From contig JAPTJF010000465.1 in the NCBI GenBank assembly GCA_029339195.1, forward strand, positions 1 to 47,887: a DNA stretch of 47,887 nt. The letters run 5' to 3'. This document shows, piece by piece, positions 1 to 11,500 of the stretch. The stretch comes from Micractinium sp. NFX-FRZ. Taxonomy: Eukaryota > Chlorophyta > Trebouxiophyceae > Chlorellales > Chlorellaceae. Within the stretch, counting starts at the first letter, position 1; each line of letters begins with the position of its first letter. A program made the position numbers and the translations under genes. The notes under the pieces are model-generated. The model saw only the letters and a program-made list of their open reading frames with translations. It made no database searches and was not told where the DNA came from.

Positions 1-72
<72 letters not shown>
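1..72. repeat. 72-base G homopolymer
   Basis: The window opens with 72 consecutive G, followed by cggggcagcagcagg. It lies inside, or at the broken edge of, an intron of the splicing-regulator gene on the minus strand, where it reads as poly-C. So long a pure G run is more likely an assembly or sequencing artefact at a contig end than native DNA, but this cannot be decided from sequence alone. Confidence 0.9.
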
Positions 73-255
73 CGGGGCAGCAGCAGGGGTGCAGGGAGCT
101 GGGAAGCCAGCGCAGTGTGGGCGCAGCCGCAGTGCATGCTGGCTGGCCCGCGGCGTTGGCCCAGCCAGTGCACAGGACGGGGGCACACACAGACAGAGCA
201 ACCCCTCCTGCCATTTGCCTGAACAGCGGTCACTGGCAGGCGGCAGCCGTGTCAC

Positions 256-3249
256 CTGTAGAACTGCACATGCGCCACGCCACGCGGCTCCCCGGTGTAT
301 CGGTCCCGCAGCAGGCGGATGCCCCGCACTGCACAGCGGGCGCCGTAGGGTGGGGTGAGTGAGTAAAGGGTGTGGGGAAGGAGGTGGGGTGGATGTGCAT
401 GGCTGGGGGCAGGCGGGCGGAATACCATGAGCAACTGTGCAAAGCCTGCCCCTTGGCACAGGCGCAGCCAATCGGCAGAGCAATCCACTCAAATCTGCCC
501 AGCCACGTGAATCTATCCAACCCAGTTAAACCCTCCCCCTGCGTCCGCCACACCCGGCCCTCCGGCCCGCGCCCACCTGGCGCGTGCGGCACAAACAGGA
601 AGCGCAGCGCCTCCTCATCCGCGGTCGGCGCCAGCCCGCCCACCCGCAGGATGCACGAAGGCGGCTGCTCGCCCACCTCCCCAGGGCCCAGCACCCGCGC
701 CCCCGCCGTGCGCTCGCGGTGGCACTGGTAGCACTCGGCGCGCCTGCGGGGGTGGGCAGGGAGGCGAACAAGGCTGAGCAGAGCCCTACGGGGGAACGAG
801 TGTTGTGTGCAACTACAACAGTGCACAGCCGCTTCGCCCACACCCCGGTTGATCTCTGGCCCCCAACCCCATCCACGGGCAATGCTCTGCTCCGTCTGCC
901 CCGACACGCCCCCTCTCCAGTCGGCCACCTCTCGAGCATGCACCGTCCCGCCCCCGCTCCCCCGCTGAGGGCTCGCCACCCCCGCACATCCCCAAGGCGC
1001 CCCACCTCGCAAAGTTGACGCCCCTGCACGACTCGCAGATCCAGTCTCCAGCAGCAATGCTCGGGGCCCCCGGTTCGGCCTGCGGGCGGGCATACTCGAA
1101 AACCAGGCGGTGCTGCCCAAAGAACGTCTGCTCCCGCCAGTCCGACCCCATCAGGCCCGCCGCTGCATCGGCAGATCCAAACTCCTGAGGCAGGGGAGCA
1201 GCAGAGGCGGAGGTGGGGGAGAGGTTGCAGAGGGGAGCGCTTGAGTGAAAGAAGGGGGGGCAGGGGGTGAGCGGAGGTGGGAGCGTTGGCACTGAGCCAG
1301 AGGTGTGGCTTGAATTGCGCGGCAGGCACCAGCGGGCGGCACCACGCAGACGTCACGCGAGCCTCCTCCAGCACAGCACAGTAGAGAACAGCACAGCAAA
1401 CCGCCCCCCGCCTGGCCCTTCCCACTTAGTCACTCCCGCCCTTCCAACCGCACCCCATCCAACCTCTGGCTCCCTCCCTCCCCCTCGTCGAGGGGGCAAA
1501 CCCCTCGTCGCCCTGTGCCCCACCCACTGCTCCTGGCTTTCCCACCCACCCTCAATCCTTTCATACCCACCATGAATGCGCAGCCCTTGCCCTGCTGGCT
1601 CCCCTGCTCCCTGGGCAGCCGTATCTCCTTCACCCCCGTCAGCGGCTCAAACAGCTGCCGCAGCTCCCCTTCGGTCGCATCCTCCGGCAGGCCCTGCAGG
1701 GCAGGAGGGGCAGCGGGGGGCACCAAGTACGCTCGTTTCTTGTGCTGCCGCCGCTGAAAGGGGCGCCGCAGAAAAGCAGGCTGGGTATGGTCGCATCACA
1801 CATGGTGCAGCCAGTGTGGACACCGCCTGCAGCGTGGCCCGCCTTCCCCCTCCGCAACCCCGCCCCACCTACCGTCACGCGCAGGACAGCAGAGGGCAGG
1901 GCCTCGCTGCCGTGGGGCTCCAGCGCAAGGGCGTCAGCCTCCCAGTCGTCGTCAAACCCAGCTGGCACAGCGCGGACAGCAGGGTGTTGGGTAGGCAGGG
2001 GGAGGAGCAGGGTGAGCACAATACAGCACAGCACAGCACAGCACACGTAGCAAGGTGCCGCAGCACACTTGGAAGGGAGGCCAATAGGTGCTGGAGGGGC
2101 GGACTTCCCCCAGGCAGGCTCTGGGCGCCACCCAACCAAGCCTAGACTTGCAAGCGGCAGCACCGCAGCAGCGACGAGGCAGCATGCCACCTCATCCACC
2201 ATTATAGGCCCCACCCCCACCCCCTCACCCAGCAGGCCCGCCGCGTAGCCTGAGATGCGCGCCGATGGCTGGGCGCCGCCCCAGAATGGCCTGCTGCTGT
2301 CGGGGTCGTTGGGGTCGTTGATGCGCCCACCGCTGGTGAAGGTGGCCTGGAAGCGGTCTGCAGGGGAGGCGGGAAGAGGTCGGCAGGGATGTGCCGGGCG
2401 TCAGCAATGGGTCAGTTGGACACGGCCAAAGTTGATGGCAGGCAGAGGGATTAGACGGGGAGCGCAGGACGGAAGCATGAGGAGCAGGCCAGGGCAGGCA
2501 TACTGCTACAAGCCGATGCAATTGCACCGCGCGCTCCTCTCACCGTGCTGCCAGCGGTTGGGTGAGGCCTGCGGCGCTCCGCCCACCGGCTCGCCCCGCC
2601 TGCCGCCCCGCTCATGGCTGCGGCTGCGGTACCGCGCCCTCTCGACGCTGCGGCTGCGCCCTGCCGACCGTCGCTCTTCCCGTCCCCGGCTGCGGCTGCG
2701 GACTGCCGGCCGACGATCCCCTCGCCCCCTGCTGCGGCTGCGGCTGCGGCCGCGGCTGCCTCTCCTGCGCTCATCCTGCCGTGGGCGCTCCCTCTCCCTG
2801 CTGCGGCTCTTCTCCCTCCGCCGGCTGCGGCTGCGGCTGCGGCTGCGGCTGCTGCGCAGGCGCGGGTGCTCGTGCCGGCCCCTGCTGCGGCTGCGGCTGC
2901 GCCCGTCCCTGCAGAGGGTAGCGCCATTGAAGTTTGTGCACACCAGCTGAGGTGCGGGTGCTTCAAAAGCTGTGCTCTGAAATGCACCTTTGGAACAAAC
3001 TAAACCAGAGCACAGCAAGCTCCCATCTGCGTCGCTGCCGACCCTGCCCAGTAGCCCGTGCCCACCCCACACACAGCCGCAGACCCAGCCATCCCACCCA
3101 TTACCTTGAATGCGACTTTGACACAGGGTGGTCAGTCTCCAGGCGCCATCTGCCCCTGTCTGGTGGAACGAGAGTGGGGCAAGTTGCAGGGCGGCGTCAG
3201 CGGCAGCGGTGGGGAGCGGCAGCACTTCTGGGGCGCCAGTGCGGCGCAT
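256..3249 (-). CDS. RBM5/RBM10/SUA-type splicing regulator, 3' part missing
   Basis: Exons, 5' to 3': 2544-3249, 2229-2357, 1873-1961, 1571-1693, 1006-1184, 577-743, 256-328; all phases agree, giving 488 residues before the gene leaves the window. Seen: an Arg/Ser (RS) domain at about residues 114-228; RRM1 with RNP2 VLRVTG at 304 and RNP1 KGCAFMEF near 344; a RanBP2-type zinc finger (W397, C399, C402, N406, C413, C416); RRM2 with RNP2 ILRVGG at 440 and RNP1 PRGVAHVQF at 479. RRM-RanBP2-RRM is the order in animal RBM5/RBM10 and plant SUA, nuclear spliceosome-associated regulators of 3' splice-site choice. Their OCRE and G-patch domains would lie beyond base 1. The first 113 residues (2909-3249) read like non-coding sequence. 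The frame is open from the ATG at 3249, but the true start may lie in an unrecognised upstream exon. Confidence 0.85.
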
Positions 3250-3852
3250 CGGACCCCACCGGTCGAGCTGCCCATTTGGAGGGGGTTTGCTGCTGTGGGA
3301 GGCACGTCAGTCCCGCCGCGGCGGCCCTCTGGCCGCAGGCGCTCCAGTCGCTCGCAGGTTCGGTCTCAGGCAGACGCCATCCGGCGCTGTGTTGAGCTTG
3401 TACCAACGCAGGAAGCCTGGCTGCCCCAGACCGCCTGCAGAGGAGACAATGTGAGCACTGGGCTGTACTTCAAAGTGTACTGGCGGCACCCTGCCGCCCC
3501 GCCTGTTGAATTGTGCTGCCCTGCAGCTGGGTGGTATTCCCAGCCACCACCGCTGGGTAGTTACAGTACAGTTGCTGCTTAGGCTATCAGGGAAGTGTTG
3601 AAGGCAGCAGGTGACAGTGGCAGCAGCACAGGACGAGCGCTGCCCGAGCGCAGGGCCGTGGCGAGGGCGGCCAGTGCAGCGAGGACAGTCAGCCATGTGC
3701 AGCAGAGCACGGCGGGAACATCACAGAAGACGCAGTATTACGATGATCTAGTAGAAACGGGTAAAAGGCATGGTAAACTGCTTATCGAAACAGGGAGCCG
3801 CAAATCATGAAGCGTGGGCCGGCTGTTGCCAGCCGTAACTGCTGCCCTCAAG
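3250..3852. other. Intergenic: H4-fusion 3' UTR and splicing-regulator promoter
   Basis: The region lies between two minus-strand genes. It should hold the 3' UTR of the upstream histone-fusion gene, down to its TGTAA signal near 3561, and then the 5' region of the splicing regulator. Short open frames occur on both strands, for example minus 3307-3696. None shows a recognisable domain, and I do not call a gene here. Confidence 0.5.
3561..3565 (-). terminator. TGTAA polyadenylation signal of the H4-fusion gene
   Basis: Plus-strand ttaca reads TGTAA on the minus strand, about 290 bases after the H4-fusion stop. TGTAA is the usual poly(A) signal of green algae. The pentamer is short, so this assignment leans on position. 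Confidence 0.45.
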
Positions 3853-5554
3853 TCATGCACAGATGTAAAGTGCATCCCCGTCGTGCATGAGCGCACCGGC
3901 CTCGATCAGTACCAGTACCGCCTGTTGCACCTCGGCAGCAGTGCAGGCATACTCCTGCGTCACAACCTGGAATGGTCCGGGAAATGAGGGGGCAAGAAGT
4001 GATCAGTGACGCCTCGGCAGCAGTGCGACCAGCGAGTCAACAAGCTCGTTTGAATGCAGCAAGGCACACATGTGCTGTCAGCCACACGTGACGCAAGGCT
4101 GCAGAGTAAGCTGCATCACATGCACATGTGTGCTGGTGGCGCCAGCACCCACCTGCACCAGCTGCTGCTCGCTGAGAGTGCCGTCCCCAACTTGGATGCG
4201 GAATGACACATCGGAAATCCAGGGCCGGATCTGCACGCAAGGCGCGGCAGGGGAGTGCAGCAAGTCAGTCTTCCACAAGCGCACAGAAATGAAGGAACAT
4301 GACACAGTGTGTGTGAGGCAGCCTGGGTCCGCACCATGATACTTACTGATGACAGCACGCCCCCCACTTGCAAGCAGGGGGACAGTGCTGGTGCCTGCTC
4401 ACCTGCTCAAAGCGTGCCTGCGTGATGGGCACAAACCCCTCGGCCGCCTGCGAAGCAACTGCCTGCTCTGGCTGCTTGCCAGCGCCAGCAGGGCCCGCTG
4501 CCTGCTGCTCCTCCTCCTGTGCCGCAGCAACTGCTGCCTGCTGCCGCTGCTCCTCCTCCTCGTGCTCCGTCTGCACTGCCACAACTGCCTCTGCCACCTG
4601 CTGCTCCTCCTCCTCCCGCTCTGGCGCTGCCGCCTCTAGCGCCCGCTGCACCGCAGCCGCCTGATGCTGCCCCTCCTGCTCACCCCCCGCCATGCCCTGC
4701 TCCACTTCTGCCACTGCCCACTCATTGCTGGCACGCCGGGGATCAGGTGCCGCAACCTGTGCAGTGGCGGGCGTGGCTCCGCTGGCTGCTGCGTACTGCT
4801 CAGCCGCCCTCTTGAGCTGCTGTGGGGAGGGCTGCACCGCCCGCAGCCGGCGCCTGCTCCTCACCGGGCCAGCCAGGTGGCGCAGGGGGTCGCCGTAGCC
4901 ATAGAGGGTGCTGCGGGCAGGCAGGGAGTCAAAGGAAGCAGCCACGCAGTGCAACAAGTGGGTGGGCTTGCAGGACGCACACATGAGCCGCTGCATGCTT
5001 CCAGGCTGCGCACTCTCTGAGCCCGCCCACCCAGCACATGGGGCGATGCCTCGAAACAGCAAGCTCAGTAAGGCGTAATTTAAACGGAAATAGACTGCCA
5101 CACTCACTGGCCACGGCGCTTTGCGGCATACACCACATCGTTGGCAGTGACGGTTCTGCGGCGGGCCAGCTCTGCCAGGAGGGCGCAGTCGCCCAGTATG
5201 CCGTGCAGGAAGCCATGCAGCGCCTCCCTCACGGGTTGGTAGCACTTGGCAGACATGCGCTTGACGCCTGTTAGGGGCGGACGCGGTGGGGAAAGCAGGG
5301 AGGTGCGAGAGTGACAAGGGGAGGAGGGCGTGGTGCACAACAGGTGCCGCCAGGCAGTGCAGCCCGCCGACGTGTCATGAGAGAATGCGGCCTAGCACTT
5401 GTAGGCCGCTCTCACCTCCGCGGCGGGCCAATCTTTTGATCGAAGGGTTGCTGATGCCCTCGAGCGCCGTCTTCTGGGCGCTTACGGCGCCATTCAAGCG
5501 CCTGAGGCCAGCCCTGCCCCTGCCGGCGGTCATCTTAGCCGCACTTTTAGTCAT
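3853..5554 (-). CDS. Histone H4-like protein fused to acidic linker and winged-helix-like domain
   Basis: Exons: 5416-5554, 5108-5267, 4403-4910, 4153-4230, 3853-3966; phases close, giving 332 residues. A second ATG at 5533 has a better Kozak context. Residues about 28-106 are plainly H4: GISNPSIKRLARRGG, then VKRMSAKCYQPVREAL, then RRRTVTANDVVYAAKRRG and TLYGYG. The tail differs from canonical H4: GRGRAGLRRLNGAVSAQK lacks the usual lysine pattern, the K20 position is Ser, and the K77/K79 positions are Arg. After TLYGYG comes a linker of about 150 residues rich in Gln, Glu and Ala (EREEEEQQVAEAV, TEHEEEEQRQQ). The last 80 or so residues (ITQARFEQ to ALYICA) look like a winged helix, perhaps of the MCM C-terminal type; that part is inference. 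Exon 4403-4910 carries both the H4 end and the linker, so the fusion does not come from joining two gene models. Four introns are unlike replication-dependent histone genes. Probably a nuclear chromatin protein; function unknown. Confidence 0.8.
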
Positions 5555-5817
5555 AAGGCGCCCAGAGATCGACGCAGAGCGAAGGAGGCCTTTACGGGCG
5601 ACGCCGCAACTCAAATGTGGAGCCAAGTGTCGGAGCCTTGCTCTCGACGAGATCGCCCACGCAGCAATTGACGGCAGGCGACGCGATCAGGCGTGTGGAG
5701 CGCTAAGGTCGTTCCTGCTATGGGGCAGGCGTGCTGTGCGCCACCGCAGCGCTCCGCCCGCCAGCGGCCGCTGCAAGCTAGATGCAACCCGCGCACTGAG
5801 CAGCAGGAAGAGCCCGA

Positions 5818-5822
5818 TTACA
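5818..5822 (-). terminator. TGTAA polyadenylation signal of the adenosyltransferase gene
   Basis: Plus ttaca reads TGTAA on the minus strand, about 205 bases after the adenosyltransferase stop. It leaves roughly 260 bases before the H4-fusion start codon for that gene's promoter. Confidence 0.5.
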
Positions 5823-6026
5823 CTGATTCAGAACCAAGCAGAGTATCACAACCTGGTACTTACGAGATTCACAGCCAGCAGAGAAGACAGAGAGTGAGTG
5901 GGAGGAAGCACAGGCGGCAACATATGTGGCAGCATTTAAGCAAGACAGCCGAGCAGCAGGTCAGTGTGGAAGCTGAATCAAATAGGAAACAAAGGAGCTG
6001 AGGCAGCGCCGCCGCAAGGTGAACCG

Positions 6027-8187
6027 TCACTGCACAGGAGCCCCCTCCTCTGCAGGCGCAGGCGCCGCCTTGACCCACACCGTCTCTGGCTCCCCCGCCT
6101 TGAGGGCAGCGTAGCGTGCAGCGGTGAAGAGGTAGTCGCTCAGGCGGTTCAGGTAGACAGCCACTGCGGCATCCGTGGACTGGTCCCGCACCAGAGGCAC
6201 CACCGCACGCTCGGCGCGGCGGCACACGCTGCGCGCCATGTGCAGGCTGGCAGCCGCCAGGCCGCCTGCGCAGCGCAGTCGTGGTGGGGAGGGGTGGCAG
6301 CAGCAGGGATTCAGTGGTGGGGGCGTGACAGCTGGCGGTGCTCTGATGCGCGCCGGAGGTTTCAAGCAGTGCGTGCACGGTAACCAGGGGCGGGACCGGG
6401 TGCGCGCATGACCGGCACAACCAAACGTTACCCGACATGGCGCATGCACCGCTCTACGCACGGCTGCCCTGCAGCATTGCCAGCCGCCGCCCTTCTGCCC
6501 CACAACCTTGGCCGCCCCGCCCACCTGAGGGCAGGATGAACTGTGTGAGGGGTGGCAGCTGGGCAGTCATCTCGTCCATCCACCCCTCCAGCTGCGCTGT
6601 GTGCACTGAGCTAAAGGCCGTGCGCTGCAGTCGGGAGTGGCAGTTGAAGTTTGCGGCAAGTAAGGGCCTGTTTGGGGGCGGCGGCAGCAGGGCAGGTAGG
6701 CCGCCAGGTGGTGGGGTGTGCACCTGCCACGCCCATGGCATGCGCGCCGCGCCTAGTGCCGCTGTCCTGCCCTGCCAGCGCTGCACCTGCATCTCGTGAC
6801 CTGCCCTGCACCTGCACCTGCCCTGCGCTGCCCTGCCCTGCTGGCTCAGCCCCTCCCCCCCCACCTGCAGCTTGTGGTCTGATGAGGAGGGCAGCGGGGT
6901 GGCCACCGCCGACCCCACGTCTAGCAGGCGGGACTGGATGGACTCCAGCTGTCGGAGCGGGGGCAGGGGAGGGATGAGGGGAACGGGTGAGGGAGTCGGG
7001 AGAGCAAGGGTGCGGGTGTGCAGGCAGAGGGTGGCCGGCTGGCAAGCGACGGGGCATCCGGATGCATAGAATAAAGCCCACTGCAACCACTGCAACCGCA
7101 CTACTGCCGCCCACCCACTGCATGCCCCCACTGCGACCGCAGTGCTGCCGCCCACTCACTGCATGCCCCCGCCGCGACCACATTGCTGCCGCCCACCCAC
7201 CTGCACTGCCAGCCCCGCATCCAGGTGCCTTGCATGCTCCCGCGCCAGGCCCACCACGCTGTTCACCTATTGGCAGGGGGGAGGGTTTTGTGTGCCCGAG
7301 GACAGGGTGGGGAATTGAAGGAGCATGCGCGGCGGGCGCAATCGCCACGGGCTGCTGCTGTCACCGCTCGTGTGGCAGGACCAACACCGGGCCTGCCACA
7401 GCCACTTAGCTCGACCGCAACTTAGCCTGCTAGCGCACGCAAGCCTGGCAGAAGTGGCGCTTTAAAAAGCTGCCGTACCGCGCCGCGTGTCCGCTACCCA
7501 ACCACACTGCCCACAGCGGCCCAGCTAATGCTCCCAACCTTCCACCCTCCTCATCCACATCGGCCCCGCACAATGCAATCTGCACTTTGCGGTCAGACGT
7601 GTCCACCCACCCATCCCACTTGATCGTGAGCCGTCCACCCATTTCGTTCACGGCACACAGTACACTGAGCGCAGCAACTTGCGTGACCTGACCAAAGTGA
7701 AACCGTCCAACTTGACACAGCTACGCTTTTTAAAAAACAACACAGCCGCCCTCACCTCGTCAACGTCACCCAGCGCGGCGAACACGGCATCGTCCTTGGG
7801 CCGCCGCTCGCCGCTGTATAGGCTGCTGGCGCCGGCGTCGCCCGTTTTTGTGTAAATCTTCATGCCCCTGCTGGGTTAGCGGCGCCAATGATGAACGGCC
7901 TTAGCACGCACACAGCAGGCAGCAACAAGCAAGAAGGGGATGTGGCAGGAATGCAGGCGCTGTGTGCGGCAGCGTGGCAGCGGGGGGCGGCGGCGGTGGC
8001 ATTGCAGCCGGCCATTGCAGCAGCGGCGAGCCTCGCATGATCGGCGCTTGAAATTCTGCACGCACAGGGACGCGCTAGAGCTGAAACCGGCGGCCAGCCA
8101 CTGCCGTGTTTCTCTCCCGCACACTGCCGCGGCGCCCCCTGTCAAGCTGCCCAACCGACTAGATTGCAGGGAGAAGATTCGCAGCAT
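6027..8187 (-). CDS. MMAB: ATP:cob(I)alamin adenosyltransferase (PduO/MMAB type), mitochondrial
   Basis: Transfers the adenosyl group of ATP to cob(I)alamin, making the coenzyme of methylmalonyl-CoA mutase. Exons: 8066-8187, 7756-7867, 7201-7266, 6865-6948, 6525-6624, 6027-6265; all phases agree, 240 residues, close to human MMAB. Seen: the N-terminal ATP-binding stretch [19 protein letters not shown] then RPKDD (about 44-66); [31 protein letters not shown]; the Arg-rich [11 protein letters not shown]; and LNRLSDYLF near the end. The first exon encodes residues 1-41, starting [15 protein letters not shown] and ending FSSSASL, Arg- and Ser-rich without acidic residues apart from one Glu, as in a mitochondrial presequence. 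It joins the core in frame by a phase-2 junction. Without this exon the ATG at 7863 would start right at the ATP-binding motif. The family call is firm; the targeting exon is well supported but unproven. Confidence 0.93.
7100..7200. repeat. Intronic tandem repeat, about 41-bp period
   Basis: Inside the adenosyltransferase intron 6949-7200, a segment containing ctgccgccca, ctgcatgccccc and tgcgaccgca recurs with ctgccgc starting near 7104, 7145 and 7186, a spacing of about 41 bases. There are roughly two and a half imperfect copies, with no coding potential. Confidence 0.6.
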
Positions 8188-8331
8188 GAACTTGTGGAAT
8201 TCGCGGCAAGACGCCTCGGCAACGACTTGGCAAGTGGCGGCGTGGCCGCCGATGTGGCACGAGTCGCCACGGGTCCTGCCTGCCAGCATTCTGAACTGAA
8301 TGACATGCTCCCAAGTGGGCGAGGACGTTAC

Positions 8332-8336
8332 TTACA
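8332..8336 (-). terminator. TGTAA polyadenylation signal of the GH28 gene
   Basis: Plus ttaca in cttacacgtc reads TGTAA on the minus strand, about 215 bases after the GH28 stop. The adenosyltransferase start codon is only about 145 bases further on, so the two transcription units are tightly packed. Confidence 0.5.
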
Positions 8337-8551
8337 CGTCAACATGTATGCTTATTTGAAGTTGAGACCAAGTATTGGGATGAAGGGCACAGGCGGGGTG
8401 AGTCTTGGCTGGACATCAGCGGGGGCATGGGGCGGGGGCCTCCGGGGACCCTGTCAGCGCTCCGTGAGGCGTGCCTTGAGCATTGCACGCCTTATTAAAA
8501 CCTGCATCCAGACACTGCCCGGCCCGCCGTTGAGCCGTCTCCTTATCTGTG

Positions 8552-11500
8552 CTACGTGCAGGAAGAGTTGTGGAGGTGCACACGCCGCAGGATCACACCG
8601 CTGGTGCTGCCAACATCAATGTGCAGCTGCTGCTCCCAGTCCGGCCGCCATGGCTGGCAGTACTCTATCTGCACAGAAGGGATGGGGACGGGCGGCGGTA
8701 TGAAAGTAGGCCATTCATCTAGCTAGACAGGGTTTTGCTGCGCTGAGCTGGCGACAGGCTGAGTGCAGCTGCAGGCACAGAAATGCCCCCCACCCCCCTG
8801 CCTCAACTCGCGCTTTCTGCACACCCAACCGCACACCTGCACATCAGACAGCAGCACTTGGTCGGCGCCTGCCACCCACACAGGCGCCGTGCGGCCATGG
8901 GAGCAGTCCAGCCCCGTCGGCCACCAGCAGGCGGCACTGCGTGCGACCCCACCCGCTGTGCTGCCCACATCATCTCCGCTGCTGCTGCTGCTGCTGCTGC
9001 CATTGCTGCCGGGGCGGTAATCCTGGCAGCCTCCCGGCCAGTGGCTGCGCCTCTGCAGGCGCAGGCGCAGGCGCTCCACAGCCACACCGCTGATGCTGTG
9101 CTGCCCTGAACACTGCTGCTGCTCAGCGGCATGTTGTGCTGCAAGGGCCCCCACTGCTGCTGGGCGCGCACAGCAGCTGCTGCGCCCGCTCGTGTGCTGC
9201 AGCACGGGCAGCGGCCCTCCAGCAATAAACACGCCGTCTTCTGATGTTGCCGAGATGTCTGCAAAGCTGATGCTGCTCACACCTCCCACCTGCAGGCAGC
9301 GAGCAAGCAGGGGCGGGCGGCGCAGCGGGGCGCGGGAAGTAACACTCATCCGGCCCCGGAAGGTGCCTGTCAGACGCAGCTGCTGTCATGCAGCTTGGGG
9401 TATGCGCTGTCCTGCCCTACTAGGGGACTCACGAGGTAGCCAGCCAGGCAGGGCACCCACCCACCTTCACGCCGGGGTGCCGAGGCAGGGCTGTGATGTG
9501 TATGGGCTCGGCGGCGCCCCACCAGCTGGGGTGGGTGTACCGGGTGGCCAGCGTGATGTGCTGGAAGCGGACGTGGTTGATGCTGCCGCCATCCCTGCGG
9601 GCAGGGGCAGCAAGCGGATCAGAAGGCGAGGGATGGGTGGATTAGGGGGGCAGGCAGTTGAGGCGAAGCAGCAGGCATTGCAGCGCGAGCACAGGCAGCA
9701 TTGAGTGATGCCAAACGCAGCGGCACGCAGGTGAGGCAGCAAGTGGGCGGCAGGTGCCCTGCTGCCATGTACTGCACTGGAGGCTGGATGAAAAGGGTTC
9801 CCCTCATTAAGCGCCTGCCAGCCCCCCAGCCGCCTCACCTGAGCTGGATGGCCAGGCCACGATGTGAGTCCCTCACCTCCACCCCGGCAACGCTGATGTG
9901 CCGCATGTCTGCCACGCTCTCGCTGCCCAGCTTGACCGCCGAGGAGCGGGAGCGCAGCCTGGGGCATGCGAGGAGTTCCAGCAGGCGGGAGGCAATGCTC
10001 AGCAGCAGCAGGTGCTGTACACTCACCCTCGTGGCCGCATGCACCACGCAGCATGAGCGAGCAAAGCCCGCCAATCCAGAGGGTGCCCCGCCATGGCAGC
10101 ACATCTGCCCCCCGCCACCTCCTCGGCTAACCTCCCCCACTGCCTCACCTGCAGCGCTCCACCAGCACATGCTCCAGCGGCCATCCGGGGTCGGTGGTCT
10201 TGAGGCAGATGGCGTCGTCAGCGGTGTCCACGTCAGCACCTATGATGCTGACGTGGCTGCTGCTGTCAATGTCAATGCCTGCCACAGGGTCAGGGACCGG
10301 TGCAGGGCAGATGTTGCCACATTGGGAGGGTGTGGGAGCAGGGAGCCCAGCGCGCACGGCATGACATGGGGCGGCACGGCACGTTGCAGCACAGCGCTCC
10401 CTCTGTGCCCGGCCCCTACCCTACCTCACCGTCGTTGTTGGGTATGTCCCAGTCTCCCCGGATGGTAAGGTTGTGAACTGCCACGTGGCGGCTGCGCAGC
10501 ACGTGCAGGCACCAGTGTACCGGGTCTGCAGGCGGGAGCAGGCAGCTGCAGGTTGTAAGTGATGTGCCGACACATCATGCCAGATCAGATCGCTGATGCA
10601 GCGTGCAACCTCCATGCATGCGGCCAGGGCACTCAGCGGGCGACCACGGCGTGTAGGGCGCCCCCGGCCTGCCCCCTGCGACGCCTGCGCCCCACCCACC
10701 CACCGGTGAGGGCGACCCCCCGGATGCTGACGTGGCTGGAGTCCAGCACCCCCACCAGGCGCGGCCTGCACGGCAAGTGAGCCAACATTATGGTGGTGTG
10801 ACTGCCGGTAAACTTATGCGCGCACCCACAGCAGGAGCAGCGAACCCTGGCCGGCATTCAGCTGACAGCTGACGGCGGCAAGGCGCTGCACTGAGGCGGC
10901 CACGGCGTCGCCACCCCACACGGGACGGCCGTGGGCGCTGTACCAAAGCTGCCTTCCCAGGCCCGGCAGCGCCTGCCTGCACTCTTCAAGTTTGGGGCAA
11001 GAGGGGTCATCCCAATTCCTCACTGCCTTGCGCGGCAGCTCCAGTGGGGGGCCTGCCAGATGCTCCGCCTGCCGCTGCCCCTCTTCCTGCAGCTGCCTGC
11101 CAGCCTCGGAGCGCCCGCTGCGCCCAGCCACGCCCCAGCCCTCGCCTGCTGGCTGCCCCTGCTGCTCTTGCTGGCTGGACGTGTCTGCTGGGTGCGCCGC
11201 CGCCGGACCCGGCAGCACCCAGCGCTGCGCCTGGCCGTCCACGGTGCCCCCGCCGCCCAGGCTGCACCCCGAGCAGTTGCGGAAGAGCAGGAGGTACCAG
11301 ACCTCCTGCCGGGCGCCGTAGTCCTCCCTCTGTATAAGGGAGGCTGAGGGCGGTCAAATGGGCAGGAAGAAGGCAGGCAGGGGGCAGCGCGGGTGAGCGG
11401 CAAGGCTGCGCCAGCGCAGGCGGCAGACAAGACTGCTGTAACAGCAGTACCTCTCCCCACCCCCCACCTGGGTGCCCGCCAGCAGAACGACGCCTGGCGG

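Noticed and set aside
2451..2987. Poly-Ala frames opposite or out of frame with the RS exon
   Set aside because: They are frame shadows of the CGG/CGC-rich RS-coding repeat; only the RS frame joins the RRM exons in phase.
3307..3696. Minus-strand open frame of 129 codons between the splicing regulator and the H4-fusion gene
   Set aside because: No domain, and it overlaps the presumed 3' UTR with its TGTAA signal.
8164..8703. Plus-strand frame of 179 codons overlapping the adenosyltransferase first exon and the GH28 3' end
   Set aside because: Opposite strand holds a phase-consistent presequence exon and the conserved GH28 last exon; this frame shows no recognisable domain.
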